From contig JAOBWK010000048.1 of assembly GCA_025463305.1 (NCBI GenBank), positions 1 to 63,648 of the forward strand: a DNA stretch of 63,648 nucleotides, in the 5' to 3' direction. The notes beneath the pieces are model-generated. The model had not been told where the DNA came from, made no database searches, and worked only from the letters and a program-made list of their open reading frames with translations. Shown here one piece after another: positions 34,231 to 42,731 of the stretch (its first letter is position 1; every line of letters begins with the position of its first letter). The DNA comes from Ilumatobacteraceae bacterium (GTDB lineage: Bacteria > Actinomycetota > Acidimicrobiia > Acidimicrobiales > Ilumatobacteraceae). The translations under genes and the position numbers were made by a program.

Positions 34231-35280
34231 TCAGATTCGTCGGCGTTGCGCCTCACGCACCGCAGCATCGATCAGCAGGCTGCCGCGCAGCACCGCGAGC
34301 GCCTCGTGACCGGTCCATCGGTAGGTGCTGTCGCTGCGCAGCGCCGCGATCCACTCGCGCTGCGCAACGGTCCACGCCGCGCTCCACCGATGGTCGACAT
34401 CGTGGGTCTGCAGCCGTCCGCCGGAGGCGACCTCGACCGTGGGCCGCTCGGCGACGCGACCCTCGCCCGTGTTGATCCACAGCACACCACCGCTGCCCGT
34501 GATGGACAGGCTGGTATCGCTCGCGTACTGCTCGGTGAGCACGTCGAGGTCGTCGCACAAGGTGCCGTCGACGGTGGCCTGGCCGCCGCCGACGTGATGC
34601 CAGGCGAGCGCATAGGGGAAGCCGGTCTCGTGATCGCCGATCTGCTGGCGGCCCGTCAGCGCGACCACCTCGGCCACCTCGCCGAACAGCGCGATGGCCG
34701 GCGACAGCATGTGCGCGCTGTCGTCGAACAGGGCCGGCGCGGCGAACTGCTCGGCCCAGGCGCCGAGGTGACGCCATGCCCACGAATCAGCCGGCACGTC
34801 CCAACCGCAGGGTCGCAGCGAGTTCGTCCAGCGCATCGTGATCGAGAGCGGGCGGCCGATCGCGCCCTCGGCAATGAGCTGCTCGGCGAGCCGCCACGAC
34901 GGGGCGTTCACCGTGTTCTCGAACACCCGCAGCCGGACGCCAGCAGCGTCGGCGGCGTCGACGATCGCGGTCGCGGTGGCGAGGTCGCCGGCCATCGGCT
35001 TCTGCACGGTGAGGTGCTTGCCGGCCGCGATCGCTGCCATCGCCATCGCCGGCTGAGCGGGCGACGGGACGAGGATCTCGATCGCGTCGATCGACGGGTC
35101 GGCGAGCATCTCCTCGAACGTCACGACGTCGGCGCTGTGGGCGAGGCCAACCGCAGCGGCACGGTCGGCGTCGACGTCGCACACCGCCGCCACGGTCGCC
35201 TCGTCGGGCATCGTGGCATACGCGTCGAGGTGGAGCGACGAGACCCGGCCGAGGCCGACGACACCGATCCGCACGGTCAT
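34231..35280 (-). CDS. Gfo/Idh/MocA-family oxidoreductase
   Basis: A 349-residue NAD(P)-dependent sugar or polyol oxidoreductase. The Rossmann motif is RIGVVGLGRVSSLHLDAY. The usual EKP motif reads QKPMAGD. The C-terminal half is the typical beta-sheet dimer domain, with FDDSAHMLSPAIALFGEV holding the likely catalytic His. The substrate is unknown. The ATG overlaps the stop of the TetR gene at 35277 (ATGA), so it is co-translated with its likely regulator. Confidence 0.87.
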   Translation of the reverse strand: MTVRIGVVGLGRVSSLHLDAYATMPDEATVAAVCDVDADRAAAVGLAHSADVVTFEEMLADPSIDAIEILVPSPAQPAMAMAAIAAGKHLTVQKPMAGDLATATAIVDAADAAGVRLRVFENTVNAPSWRLAEQLIAEGAIGRPLSITMRWTNSLRPCGWDVPADSWAWRHLGAWAEQFAAPALFDDSAHMLSPAIALFGEVAEVVALTGRQQIGDHETGFPYALAWHHVGGGQATVDGTLCDDLDVLTEQYASDTSLSITGSGGVLWINTGEGRVAERPTVEVASGGRLQTHDVDHRWSAAWTVAQREWIAALRSDSTYRWTGHEALAVLRGSLLIDAAVREAQRRRI

Positions 35281-35894
35281 CGCGGACCGTGCAGCAGCGC
35301 CGGGTCGGCGCCGAGGAGGGCCAGCTGATGGTCGAGCAGGCCCTCGATCCGCGTGCGGCTGAACCGACCGGGGTAGAGCACGGCGTCCGTGCCGAGCCCG
35401 TCGGTGAAGCAGACGATCATCGTCGCGGCCTCTTCGGCGTCGAGGTCGGCCGGCAGCTCGCCGGCATCGATGGCCAGCTGCACGAGCTCGCGCACCCGTC
35501 CCTGCCAGCGGTCGAAGTCGGCGTTCTGCGCCGGGCGGAGCGCGGTCTGGGCGACCGCGCGTGCCCAGAAGCTGATCTCCAGCGTCATCTCGACCTGGCG
35601 GAGCGGGTCGATGGGCAGCGACTCGGCCAGCACGGCGCGCACCAGCGCGATGCCGCCGAGCCGCTGGCGCAGCGCGGCGACGCGGTCGCGCACCTGATCG
35701 TGGGCGTAATCGAGCGCCTGGCGGAGGATGTCGTCCTTGTTCGTGAAGTAGTGGGCCAGCGCTCCCGTCGAGCAGTGCGCCTCACGCGCGATCTCGCGCG
35801 TCGTGGTGCCCTCGAGCCCGGACCGGACGATGACCCGCCACGTCGCCTCGAGCACCTCGTTGCGTCGCTCGTCGTGGTCGACCACCTTGGGCAT
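35277..35894 (-). CDS. TetR-family regulator, BetI-like
   Basis: A 205-residue regulator. The DNA-binding part runs from ERRNEVLEATWRVIVRSG through TTREIAREAHCSTGALAHYF, and the C-terminal domain resembles BetI-type (TetR_C_6) proteins. ATG 35894 has TAGCGT six bases upstream. It is the first gene of a two-gene unit with the Gfo/Idh/MocA enzyme, which it probably controls. Confidence 0.88.
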   Translation of the reverse strand: MPKVVDHDERRNEVLEATWRVIVRSGLEGTTTREIAREAHCSTGALAHYFTNKDDILRQALDYAHDQVRDRVAALRQRLGGIALVRAVLAESLPIDPLRQVEMTLEISFWARAVAQTALRPAQNADFDRWQGRVRELVQLAIDAGELPADLDAEEAATMIVCFTDGLGTDAVLYPGRFSRTRIEGLLDHQLALLGADPALLHGPR

Positions 35895-35900
35895 CGCGCC

Positions 35901-35906
35901 ACGCTA
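35901..35906 (-). promoter_or_regulatory. -10 hexamer of leaderless type for the TetR/oxidoreductase unit
   Basis: TAGCGT on the minus strand, six bases before the ATG at 35894. Confidence 0.5.
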
Positions 35907-35967
35907 GGTGACTCGGCGGCGCGAAGTGCTTCGTGGAGCCTCGTCGCTGCTGGTCAGCGCCGATCCC

Positions 35968-36450
35968 TCAGCCGGCTAGGGCCTTCTCGATGTCGGCCTT
36001 GATCTTCTCCGGCTTGGTGGTGGAGCTGTAGCGCTTGAGCACGTTGCCGTTGCGATCGACCAGGAACTTGGTGAAGTTCCACTTGATCCGGCTGCCGAGC
36101 AGGCCCTTCTTGACGGAGCGCAGCCACTTGTACAGCGGGTGGGCGTTGTCGCCGTTGACCTCGATCTTGGCGAACATCGGGAACTTCACGCCGTAGTTGA
36201 GCTGGCAGAACTCCTCGATGTCGCTCTCGCTGCCGGGCTCCTGGTGGCCGAACTGGTCGCACGGGAAACCGAGCACGACGAGGCCCTTGTCCGAGTAGTC
36301 CTCGTACAGCTGCTCCAGCCCCTTGTACTGCGGCGTGAACCCGCACTTGGAGGCGGTGTTGACGACGAGGAGGGCCTTGCCCTGGTACTCGGAGAGCTGC
36401 TTCTCCTGCCCATTGATGGACGTCGCCGAGAAGTCGTAGATGCTGGTCAC
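35968..36450 (-). CDS. Glutathione peroxidase-family thiol peroxidase
   Basis: A 160-residue peroxidase that reduces hydroperoxides. The peroxidatic residue is cysteine in NTASKCGFTPQY, not selenocysteine. Gln is in FPCDQFGHQEPG and Trp in KWNFTKFLVDR, completing the catalytic set. In an actinobacterium without glutathione the electron donor is more likely thioredoxin or a mycothiol system; mshD is also in this window. GTG 36450 has AAGGGA five bases upstream, one of the few clear Shine-Dalgarno sites here. Confidence 0.93.
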   Translation of the reverse strand: MTSIYDFSATSINGQEKQLSEYQGKALLVVNTASKCGFTPQYKGLEQLYEDYSDKGLVVLGFPCDQFGHQEPGSESDIEEFCQLNYGVKFPMFAKIEVNGDNAHPLYKWLRSVKKGLLGSRIKWNFTKFLVDRNGNVLKRYSSTTKPEKIKADIEKALAG

Positions 36451-36552
36451 AGCGATCCCTTCGTTCGAGTTGCGCGACGATACACCGCACCTGCGGATTC
36501 GCGGTGACCGTCCATCCACCGTCGAGTGTCCCCGTAGTACGTTGGGCCCGGT

Positions 36553-37188
36553 ATGAACCGCCTGTGTGAGCGCCCCGGATGCTCGAATCCGGCGGCGGTT
36601 GCGTACGGGATGGAGAGCGAGCACCTCCTGGTCTGGCTGGCGGTGCCGGGCACCGTCATGCCGATCCGATCCGGCCTGCTGTGCCGCCGGCACGCCGACG
36701 CGATGATCGTGCCGCGGGGTTGGACGCTCGACGATCGGCGCGAGGCGATGCCGCGCCTGTTCAAGGTCACCGAGCCCGCGAGTCCCAACCATCCGAGCCG
36801 CGGGCGGACCCGCGCCAAACTCGAGGTCGCCGAGGCCGATGTGCCGCGCCAACTCGAGTTCGACGACGCGGCCGACGCGCCTGTCGCCGACGCGACGGCG
36901 CCGATCGTGGGCGTCCTCGGCGATGCCATCGACGGCATCGACCGTCCGGGCGAGCCGCCGCCGGTGATGCCGGTGCCCGACGGGCTGACCGTCGGCGATC
37001 TCGCCAGCACCGACGACGATCCGGATCAGACTCGTGCGCTGCCGTGGCGTCCGGTGTTCGACGACGACGACGATCTCGGCGGACTCCTCAAGGCGAAGAG
37101 CCCGCTGCTCGCGCGCGCGTTCCGGACCCGGAACGCGCAACCGCCGGAACCGTCGTCGCGGTCAGGCGACGTCGATCCCGGCGATTGA
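36553..37188 (+). CDS. DUF3499-like protein with possible zinc site
   Basis: A 211-residue protein. The first 60 residues contain CERPGCSNPAA and LCRRHADAMIVPRGW, four Cys/His positions as in DUF3499 proteins, where they probably hold zinc. The rest is acidic, low in complexity and likely disordered. The function is unknown. A TACGTT hexamer is nine bases upstream of the ATG. Confidence 0.65.
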   Translation: MNRLCERPGCSNPAAVAYGMESEHLLVWLAVPGTVMPIRSGLLCRRHADAMIVPRGWTLDDRREAMPRLFKVTEPASPNHPSRGRTRAKLEVAEADVPRQLEFDDAADAPVADATAPIVGVLGDAIDGIDRPGEPPPVMPVPDGLTVGDLASTDDDPDQTRALPWRPVFDDDDDLGGLLKAKSPLLARAFRTRNAQPPEPSSRSGDVDPGD

Positions 37189-37214
37189 GCGCCTGGCGGC
37201 ATCAGGTCAGTTCG

Positions 37215-37625
37215 TCAGCCCGCCGGTGTCGTTGCCGCCGTGGTCGTCGGTGTCGTCGTGCAGTTCGCGGCGATCCAGGCCGGCGCCTTGTCGAGGCGGG
37301 TGCCGACCTTGGTGACCCTGGTCTGCAGCGTGGTGATCCGCTGCTCGATCCGGTCGGCGGCCTTGGTCTTGCCGGCGGCGGTCGCCTTGGCCTCCAGCTC
37401 CTGGAGCGTGGAGATCCGCTCGTTGACGTTGGTCTGACGCTCGGTCAGCTTCGGCACGATCTCGTCCTGGTGCTCGCAGAGCACCGCGATCCGTGCGGCC
37501 TTCATCGTGCCGTCAGCGCTCCCGCTCCCGCTCCCGCTGCCACTGGCGGCGAAGGCGGCGGTCGTGCCGCCGACGGCGATGACTGCGGTGATGGCGGCGG
37601 CGCCGATCTTGTGGGTGATCTTCAT
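37215..37625 (-). CDS. Small secreted coiled-coil protein
   Basis: A 136-residue protein with a Sec signal peptide ending in AAFA, then a Gly-Ser repeat (SGSGSGSGSADG), a helical region of about 80 residues likely to be a coiled coil (IVPKLTERQTNVNERISTLQ), and a Thr/Ala tail with one cysteine. There is no recognised domain. ATG 37625 is chosen for the signal peptide. It is unknown in function and lies in an area of short envelope-type genes. Confidence 0.65.
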   Translation of the reverse strand: MKITHKIGAAAITAVIAVGGTTAAFAASGSGSGSGSADGTMKAARIAVLCEHQDEIVPKLTERQTNVNERISTLQELEAKATAAGKTKAADRIEQRITTLQTRVTKVGTRLDKAPAWIAANCTTTPTTTAATTPAG

Positions 37626-37710
37626 GTCCTGGTTGCTCCTCGTTCGGGGGTGTGGACAGATCATCGGCCCGAGGTGTGAGCGAATTGTGAGCGACTGATC
37701 ATCGAGCAGC

Positions 37711-37716
37711 GATACT
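37711..37716 (+). promoter_or_regulatory. -10 hexamer of leaderless type for the SRPBCC gene
   Basis: GATACT followed by six bases and the GTG at 37723. Confidence 0.4.
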
Positions 37717-37722
37717 GCTGAC

Positions 37723-38178
37723 GTGGACCTCTCCGCCGACATGACCGCCCCGTGCGCGCCGCACGAGCTGTTCGGCTGGGTCGACGACCTCGCCATCTAT
37801 CCGTCGTGGATGGGGCTGGTGCACCGCGCCGAGCCGATCGAGGCCCGCGACGGCCGTCCCCGATGGGACGTCGAGCTGCGCGCCAAGGTCGGTCCCTTCG
37901 CCCGCTCGAAGCGGCTGGGGATGGCCCGCACCGTGTGCACGCCCGACGCCGATGTCGTGTTCGAGCGCGACGAGACCGACGGTCGCCAGCACAGCATGTG
38001 GCGGCTCACCGTGCGCATCGCTCCGGGGAACGCCGAAGGCAGTTCGAGCGCGATGGTGATGCAGCTCCACTACGGCGGTTCGCTGTGGACCGGCGGGCTG
38101 GTCGAGCGGGTGCTGCACGACGAGATCGTGCGCAGCCGGGACCGCCTCGTCAGCAAGATCGGCGAGACCAGGCCGTGA
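37723..38178 (+). CDS. SRPBCC-family (polyketide cyclase-like) protein
   Basis: A 151-residue protein with the START-like fold pattern: N-terminal MTAPCAPHELFGWVDDLAIYPSW is clipped here to its key part DDLAIYPSWM, then beta strands and a C-terminal amphipathic helix (VERVLHDEIVRSRDRLVSKI). Such proteins bind hydrophobic ligands. No catalytic residues can be assigned. Its last 29 bases overlap the end of the convergent ABC gene. Confidence 0.75.
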   Translation: MDLSADMTAPCAPHELFGWVDDLAIYPSWMGLVHRAEPIEARDGRPRWDVELRAKVGPFARSKRLGMARTVCTPDADVVFERDETDGRQHSMWRLTVRIAPGNAEGSSSAMVMQLHYGGSLWTGGLVERVLHDEIVRSRDRLVSKIGETRP

Positions 38179-39007
38179 GCCGGCCGTCACCACGCCGTTC
38201 GAGCACGAGGGGCATCGCGAAGCACGCGCTGAGCGCCTCGGCCGTGAGCACGTCGTCGATCGGGCCCTGGGCGAGGACCTGACCCTCGCGGAGCAGCAGT
38301 GCATGCGTCATGCCCGGCGGAACCTCGTCGACATGGTGCGTGACCAGGACCAACGGGGGAGCGGCGGGATCGGTGGTGAGCTCGGTGAGCGCGCCGACCA
38401 GCTGTTCGCGGCCGCCGAGATCGAGCCGCGCGCTGGGCTCGTCGAGCACGACGACACCCGGCTCGTTCATCAGCGCGCGGGCCAGCAGCACGCGCTGCTG
38501 CTCACCGGACGACAGGGTGCCCATGCTGCGGTGCGCGTACTGGCCGACACCCATGCGCGCCAAGCACGACTCGGCACGGTCGTAGTCATCGTCGGAGTAG
38601 GTGTGCCACCACGTCTCGAGCGCCGCGAACTTGGCGGTGACCACGACGTCGCGGGCGCTGAGCGCTGGGCGCAACTGGGCCCCGATGGCAGCGGACATCA
38701 CGCCGATGCGACGGCGCAGCTGGCGGACGTCGGTGCTGCCCAGGGTCTCGCCGAGGACGGTGACGGTGCCCGAGGACGGATGCTCGTACATCGACGCGAT
38801 CCGCACCATGGTGGTCTTGCCCGAGCCGTTGGCACCGAGGATCAGCCAACGCTCGTCGGGCCGAACGGACCAGGTGACGTCGTCGAGGATCCGCCGCTCG
38901 TCGCGGACGAACGAGACGTGGTCGAGGACCAACGTCGCGGGCGGCGTCTCCATGGCTTCCGAGCTCGGGCCGGATGCTGGTGCAGGGTTGCGGCCGGTAC
39001 GGGTCAT
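38150..39007 (-). CDS. ABC transporter ATP-binding protein
   Basis: A 285-residue ATPase. Walker A is LGANGSGKTTM, the signature is LSSGEQQRVLLARA, Walker B is VVVLDEPSARLD and the H-loop is VTHHVDE. The LVTHHVDEVPPGMTHALLL segment resembles stand-alone ATPases of the YlmA/ModF type. No permease is nearby, so the partner is unknown. ATG 39007 is used; ATG 38953 is an alternative. A TAACTT hexamer lies nine bases upstream of 39007. Confidence 0.85.
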   Translation of the reverse strand: MTRTGRNPAPASGPSSEAMETPPATLVLDHVSFVRDERRILDDVTWSVRPDERWLILGANGSGKTTMVRIASMYEHPSSGTVTVLGETLGSTDVRQLRRRIGVMSAAIGAQLRPALSARDVVVTAKFAALETWWHTYSDDDYDRAESCLARMGVGQYAHRSMGTLSSGEQQRVLLARALMNEPGVVVLDEPSARLDLGGREQLVGALTELTTDPAAPPLVLVTHHVDEVPPGMTHALLLREGQVLAQGPIDDVLTAEALSACFAMPLVLERRGDGRLTAWSRRSC

Positions 39008-39097
39008 GGGCCGCCAAAGTTACCAACGGTGAGCTCGCAACGGCCGGTGTCACGTGACGGCAAGGATCGTCGTCGCGCTGGTAGTTTTCGCCGTGCC

Positions 39098-40330
39098 ATG
39101 GCCAAACACCGCGGGATCGGACTCGTGTTCGCGCTGCTGGTCGGGCTGTTGCCCTCCACGGCGGTGGGCGTGGCCCGCGCCGACGACGGCAGTGGCTCCG
39201 CCGAGGACGCGGCTCGCGAGATCGCTGCGGCCCGCGCGCGAGCGAACGCCGCCGCCGACGCGTATTTCCAGGCCGAGTCGAAGGTCGAGCTGCTGGGCGA
39301 TCAGAAGGACCGCCTCGACGCGCAGACCGCGGAGATGGAGACCCAGGTCGAGGGGTTGAAGAAGTCGGTCGAGTCGGTCGTCGTGGATCGCTACATCGGC
39401 GCGGGCACCACGGGCATCGATCTGCTCAGCGGCACCGTCGGACCCACTGAGTCGGCCCAGACGGCCGAGCTGGTCAGCGTGATCAATGACACCTCGTCGA
39501 CCAGCCTCGACGACTACGACGCGCTGCTCGCTCAGCTGCAACAGCAGAAGGACAAGACCGACAAGGTCACCAAGGCGTATGCGGCCGCTCAGGCCGACTT
39601 CAAGAACAAGGAGAAGATCGCCGACGACCAGGTCGAGCAGTTGAAGGTGGTCGAGAAGGACCGCCTGAACGACGAGGCCGTGGTCCGCGCGCTCGACGCG
39701 CAGCGCCAGAAGGATGTCGAGGTGTACACCAAGGCCGCCACCGACAAGGCGCGCGCCGATCAGGCCAACGCCGTCGCGGCGGCGCTCGCTTCCGAGGGCG
39801 GCGGCTCCGACGGCGGCGACGACGGTGAGGGCATCGACACGGGCAACGTCGCGTCCGGATCGTCGGTGGGCGGCACCACCGGTGGCGGCGGGGTGGGCGG
39901 TCATCCGGCAGCGGGTGTCGGCACCGTGTACGGAGCCGGCGACACGTGGGTGTGCCCGTTGCAAGGTGCCCCGTACGCGTTCAGCGACACGTTCGGCGCG
40001 CCTCGCTCCGGCGGCCGCTTGCACCAAGGCGTCGACATGATCGCCGCACGCGGCACGCAGATCGTCGCCGTCGTGGACGGTGTCGCCACGCCGAAGCAGA
40101 ACACCCTCGGCGGCAACACGATCTCGCTGGCGGGTGCCGACGGCAACCGCTACTACTACGCCCACCTCGACAGCTACGGCACCACCGGTCCGGTCGTGAA
40201 GGGCACGGTGATCGGCTACGTCGGCGACACCGGTGATGCCAAGTACTCGACGCCGCACCTCCACCTCGAGATCCATCCCGGTGGCGGCCCCGCCGTCGAT
40301 CCCACCCCGACGGTGGCGGCCAACTGCTGA
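39098..40330 (+). CDS. Secreted M23 metallopeptidase with coiled-coil domain
   Basis: A 410-residue protein. A signal peptide ends in ARA. Residues 35-230 form a long helical coiled coil like those of EnvC and RipA-type wall hydrolases or their activators. A Gly-rich linker leads to the C-terminal LytM domain with zinc ligands HQGVDM and HLHLEIH, so it is likely an active peptidoglycan endopeptidase. TAGTTT is ten bases upstream of the ATG. It probably acts in cell-wall turnover or division. Confidence 0.88.
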   Translation: MAKHRGIGLVFALLVGLLPSTAVGVARADDGSGSAEDAAREIAAARARANAAADAYFQAESKVELLGDQKDRLDAQTAEMETQVEGLKKSVESVVVDRYIGAGTTGIDLLSGTVGPTESAQTAELVSVINDTSSTSLDDYDALLAQLQQQKDKTDKVTKAYAAAQADFKNKEKIADDQVEQLKVVEKDRLNDEAVVRALDAQRQKDVEVYTKAATDKARADQANAVAAALASEGGGSDGGDDGEGIDTGNVASGSSVGGTTGGGGVGGHPAAGVGTVYGAGDTWVCPLQGAPYAFSDTFGAPRSGGRLHQGVDMIAARGTQIVAVVDGVATPKQNTLGGNTISLAGADGNRYYYAHLDSYGTTGPVVKGTVIGYVGDTGDAKYSTPHLHLEIHPGGGPAVDPTPTVAANC

Positions 40331-40361
40331 CGCTCGGGCGAGTCGTGCCAGCCTTGGCGCG

Positions 40362-41309
40362 ATGAGCCCGGATGGCGGCCCCGCAGCCGATCTCGCACAC
40401 GCGCTGTCGACCGCGCTGGCCGGCGCGGTCGTCGATGATCTGCAGCGGCTGTCGGGCGGGGCATCGCGCGAGACCTGGCGCTTCGTCGCCGACGGCCGGA
40501 CGTTGATCGTCCAGCGCCAACGCGGCGGCGACGGACGCGACATGGGCGCCGAGGTCGGCGTGCTGCGTGCAGCGCGCGCCGGCGGGGTGCCGGTGCCGGC
40601 GATCGTGGCCACGTCGGATCACGACGGCGGCTCGTTCGTGGTGCTCGAGCACATCGAGGGCGAGACGATCGCGCGCAAGATCCTGCGCGACGACACGTTC
40701 GCCAGGGCGCGCACGAGCCTGACGCACGACTGCGCTGTGGCCCTGGCCCGGCTCCACGCGATCGATCCGGCCACCGCACCCGGGCTGCTCGGCGTCGACC
40801 AGGTGCACCAGTACCGCGTGGCGCTCGACGACCTCGGGCGTGCCCATCCGACGTTCGAGCTGGTGTTCCGCTGGCTGGAACGGCACCGCCCGCCGGCGCG
40901 ACCGCCGGCCGTCGTCCACGGCGACTTCCGGCTCGGCAACCTGATGGTGGGGCCGGATGGGCTGCGCTCGGTGCTGGATTGGGAGCTCGCCCACCTCGGT
41001 GATCCGGTCGAGGACCTCGGCTGGCTGTGCGCGAAGGCATGGCGATTCGGTTCGGCGCTGCCGGTGGCCGGTGTCGGCGAGTACGCAGCGCTGCTCGACG
41101 CCTACTCGGCCGCCTCGGGCACCCCCGTCGGTCTCGACGAGCTGCGCTGGTGGGAGGTGCTCGGCACGCTCAAGTGGGGCGTGATGTGCATCGTCCAGGC
41201 CGAGGCGCACCTCAGCGGCGCATCGCGCAGCCACGAGCTGGCAGCGATCGGGCGGCGGGTCTGCGAGACCGAGTACGACCTGTTGACGATGCTGGACGGG
41301 GCGTGGTGA
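40362..41309 (+). CDS. APH-like phosphotransferase
   Basis: A 315-residue kinase-fold protein of the aminoglycoside phosphotransferase family. Motifs are LIVQRQRGG (ATP lysine region not fully typical), the catalytic loop VVHGDFRLGN and the metal-binding VLDWELAHLGDP. Proteins of this type in actinobacteria often act on acyl-CoA or small metabolites rather than antibiotics. The next gene overlaps its stop by four bases and encodes DUF6285, a pairing I have seen in lipid or acyl-CoA contexts. Resistance is not implied. Confidence 0.82.
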   Translation: MSPDGGPAADLAHALSTALAGAVVDDLQRLSGGASRETWRFVADGRTLIVQRQRGGDGRDMGAEVGVLRAARAGGVPVPAIVATSDHDGGSFVVLEHIEGETIARKILRDDTFARARTSLTHDCAVALARLHAIDPATAPGLLGVDQVHQYRVALDDLGRAHPTFELVFRWLERHRPPARPPAVVHGDFRLGNLMVGPDGLRSVLDWELAHLGDPVEDLGWLCAKAWRFGSALPVAGVGEYAALLDAYSAASGTPVGLDELRWWEVLGTLKWGVMCIVQAEAHLSGASRSHELAAIGRRVCETEYDLLTMLDGAW

Positions 41310-41686
41310 CGCCGCACGACGATCCCACGGCGGCCGAGCTGGTCGAGGCGGTGCGCGAGTGGATGGAGCGCGACCTGATGCCCGGCACCAGCGGTCGGTT
41401 GCAGTTCCACACTCGGGTCGCGGTCAACGTGCTGGCGATGGTGCAGCGTGAGCTGGAGCTGGGATCAGCCCAGGCCGTCGATCACGCCGATCGCTTGCAG
41501 GCGTTGGGCTTCGCCGACGATGCCGAGCTGGCCGCCGCCATCCGCAGCGGCTCACTCGACGATCCCGAGATCGCGGCCACTGTGCGCGCCGTGGCGCTGG
41601 CGTCGGTGGTCGACAAGCTCAGGGTGGCGAACCCTCGGTACCTGGCCCCGAGGGATCAGCTGCCGCCGGACGGCGACCGATCGTGA
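41306..41686 (+). CDS. DUF6285 protein
   Basis: A 126-residue helical protein. The core TAAELVEAVREWMERDLMPG and the following GRLQFHTRVAVNVLAMVQRE match DUF6285, which is nearly always next to an APH-like kinase gene. The GTG start overlaps the kinase stop (GTGA), so the two probably act as a complex. The function is unknown. Its last 68 bases overlap the 3' end of rlmN on the other strand. Confidence 0.78.
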   Translation: MTPHDDPTAAELVEAVREWMERDLMPGTSGRLQFHTRVAVNVLAMVQRELELGSAQAVDHADRLQALGFADDAELAAAIRSGSLDDPEIAATVRAVALASVVDKLRVANPRYLAPRDQLPPDGDRS

Positions 41687-42731
41687 TCGGCTGCACCGGC
41701 TGACCCGCGGCGAGCTGACCGCAGGCCGCGTCGATGTCGGTGCCGCGGTTGCGGCGCACGGTGGCGTTCACCCCGAGCGAGTCGAGCTGATCGCGGAACT
41801 CGTGGACGCGGGCCAGCGTGGTGCCACGGGTGAGGTAGCCGGGCGTCGGGTTGAGCGGGATGATGTTGACGTGCGCCGGAAGCGGCAGGGCGCGGCACAG
41901 CGCAGCCAGCTCACGGGCGTCGCTGTCGCGATCGTTGACGCCGTCGATCAGCGCCCACTCGAAGCTGAGCCGGCGGCCCTTGGCGAGCAGGTAGTCGGCG
42001 CACGTCGCCATCAGCACGTCGAGCGGGTAGCGCCGGTTGATCGGCACGAGTTCGTTGCGCAGCTCGTCGTTCGCGGCGTGCAGCGACACCGCGAGGTTGA
42101 CCTGCACGGGCCACTCGGTGAGCCGCTTGATGCCGGGCACGAGGCCGACGGTGGACACGGTGAGGTGCCGTGCGCCGAGGCCGATGTCGTTGTTGATCCG
42201 CTCGATCGCGGCCCACACGGCCGGCTCGTTGGCGAGCGGTTCGCCCATGCCCATGAACACGACGTTGGCGAGGCGGCGGTCCATCTGCCGGGCCTTGCGT
42301 GCGGCGCGCACGATCTGCTCGACGATCTCGCCGGCCGTCAGCTGGCGGGTGAAGCCGGCCTGGCCGGTGGCGCAGAACCCGCAGCCCATCGCACATCCGG
42401 CCTGGCTGCTGACGCACACCGTGACCCGGTCCGGGTAGAGCATCAGCACGGTCTCGATCCGGCTGCCGCCCTCGAGCTCGAAGAGGTACTTCACCGTGTC
42501 GCCGTTGTCGCTGACCCGCTCGACGACGGTGGTGAGCGCCGAGGGCAGCTCGGCTTCCAGCTGGGCGCGCAGCGCCTTCGGCAAGGTGGTCAGCTCCGAC
42601 GGCTCGGCCAGCTGCTCGTACAGCCCCTTCCACAGCTGATCGACGCGGAACCGTGGTTGGCCGTCGAGCAGCTCGCCGAGCTCGACGCGGGTCGCGTCGT
42701 ACCGGGTGCGGCGCGGCGCCAGTGTGCTCAC
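41619..42731 (-). CDS. rlmN: 23S rRNA/tRNA adenine C2-methyltransferase
   Basis: A 370-residue radical SAM enzyme that methylates A2503 of 23S rRNA and A37 of some tRNAs. The radical SAM cluster is in CAMGCGFCATGQ; MGMGEPLANEPAV and the C-terminal VRRNRGTDIDAACGQLA with the methyl-carrying cysteine are kept. The GTG start overlaps the pepF stop (GTGA). The last about 25 residues (GRRPAAADPSG onwards) form a tail that overlaps the convergent DUF6285 gene. Confidence 0.95.
   Translation of the reverse strand: MSTLAPRRTRYDATRVELGELLDGQPRFRVDQLWKGLYEQLAEPSELTTLPKALRAQLEAELPSALTTVVERVSDNGDTVKYLFELEGGSRIETVLMLYPDRVTVCVSSQAGCAMGCGFCATGQAGFTRQLTAGEIVEQIVRAARKARQMDRRLANVVFMGMGEPLANEPAVWAAIERINNDIGLGARHLTVSTVGLVPGIKRLTEWPVQVNLAVSLHAANDELRNELVPINRRYPLDVLMATCADYLLAKGRRLSFEWALIDGVNDRDSDARELAALCRALPLPAHVNIIPLNPTPGYLTRGTTLARVHEFRDQLDSLGVNATVRRNRGTDIDAACGQLAAGQPVQPITIGRRPAAADPSGPGTEGSPP

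Noticed and set aside
35940..35967. Terminator after the glutathione peroxidase gene
   Set aside because: Only a five-pair stem (CGCTG/CAGCG) could be found, too weak to call.
40362..41309. Aminoglycoside resistance gene
   Set aside because: The fold is APH-like, but the constant pairing with DUF6285 and the sequence type point to a housekeeping kinase of unknown substrate.
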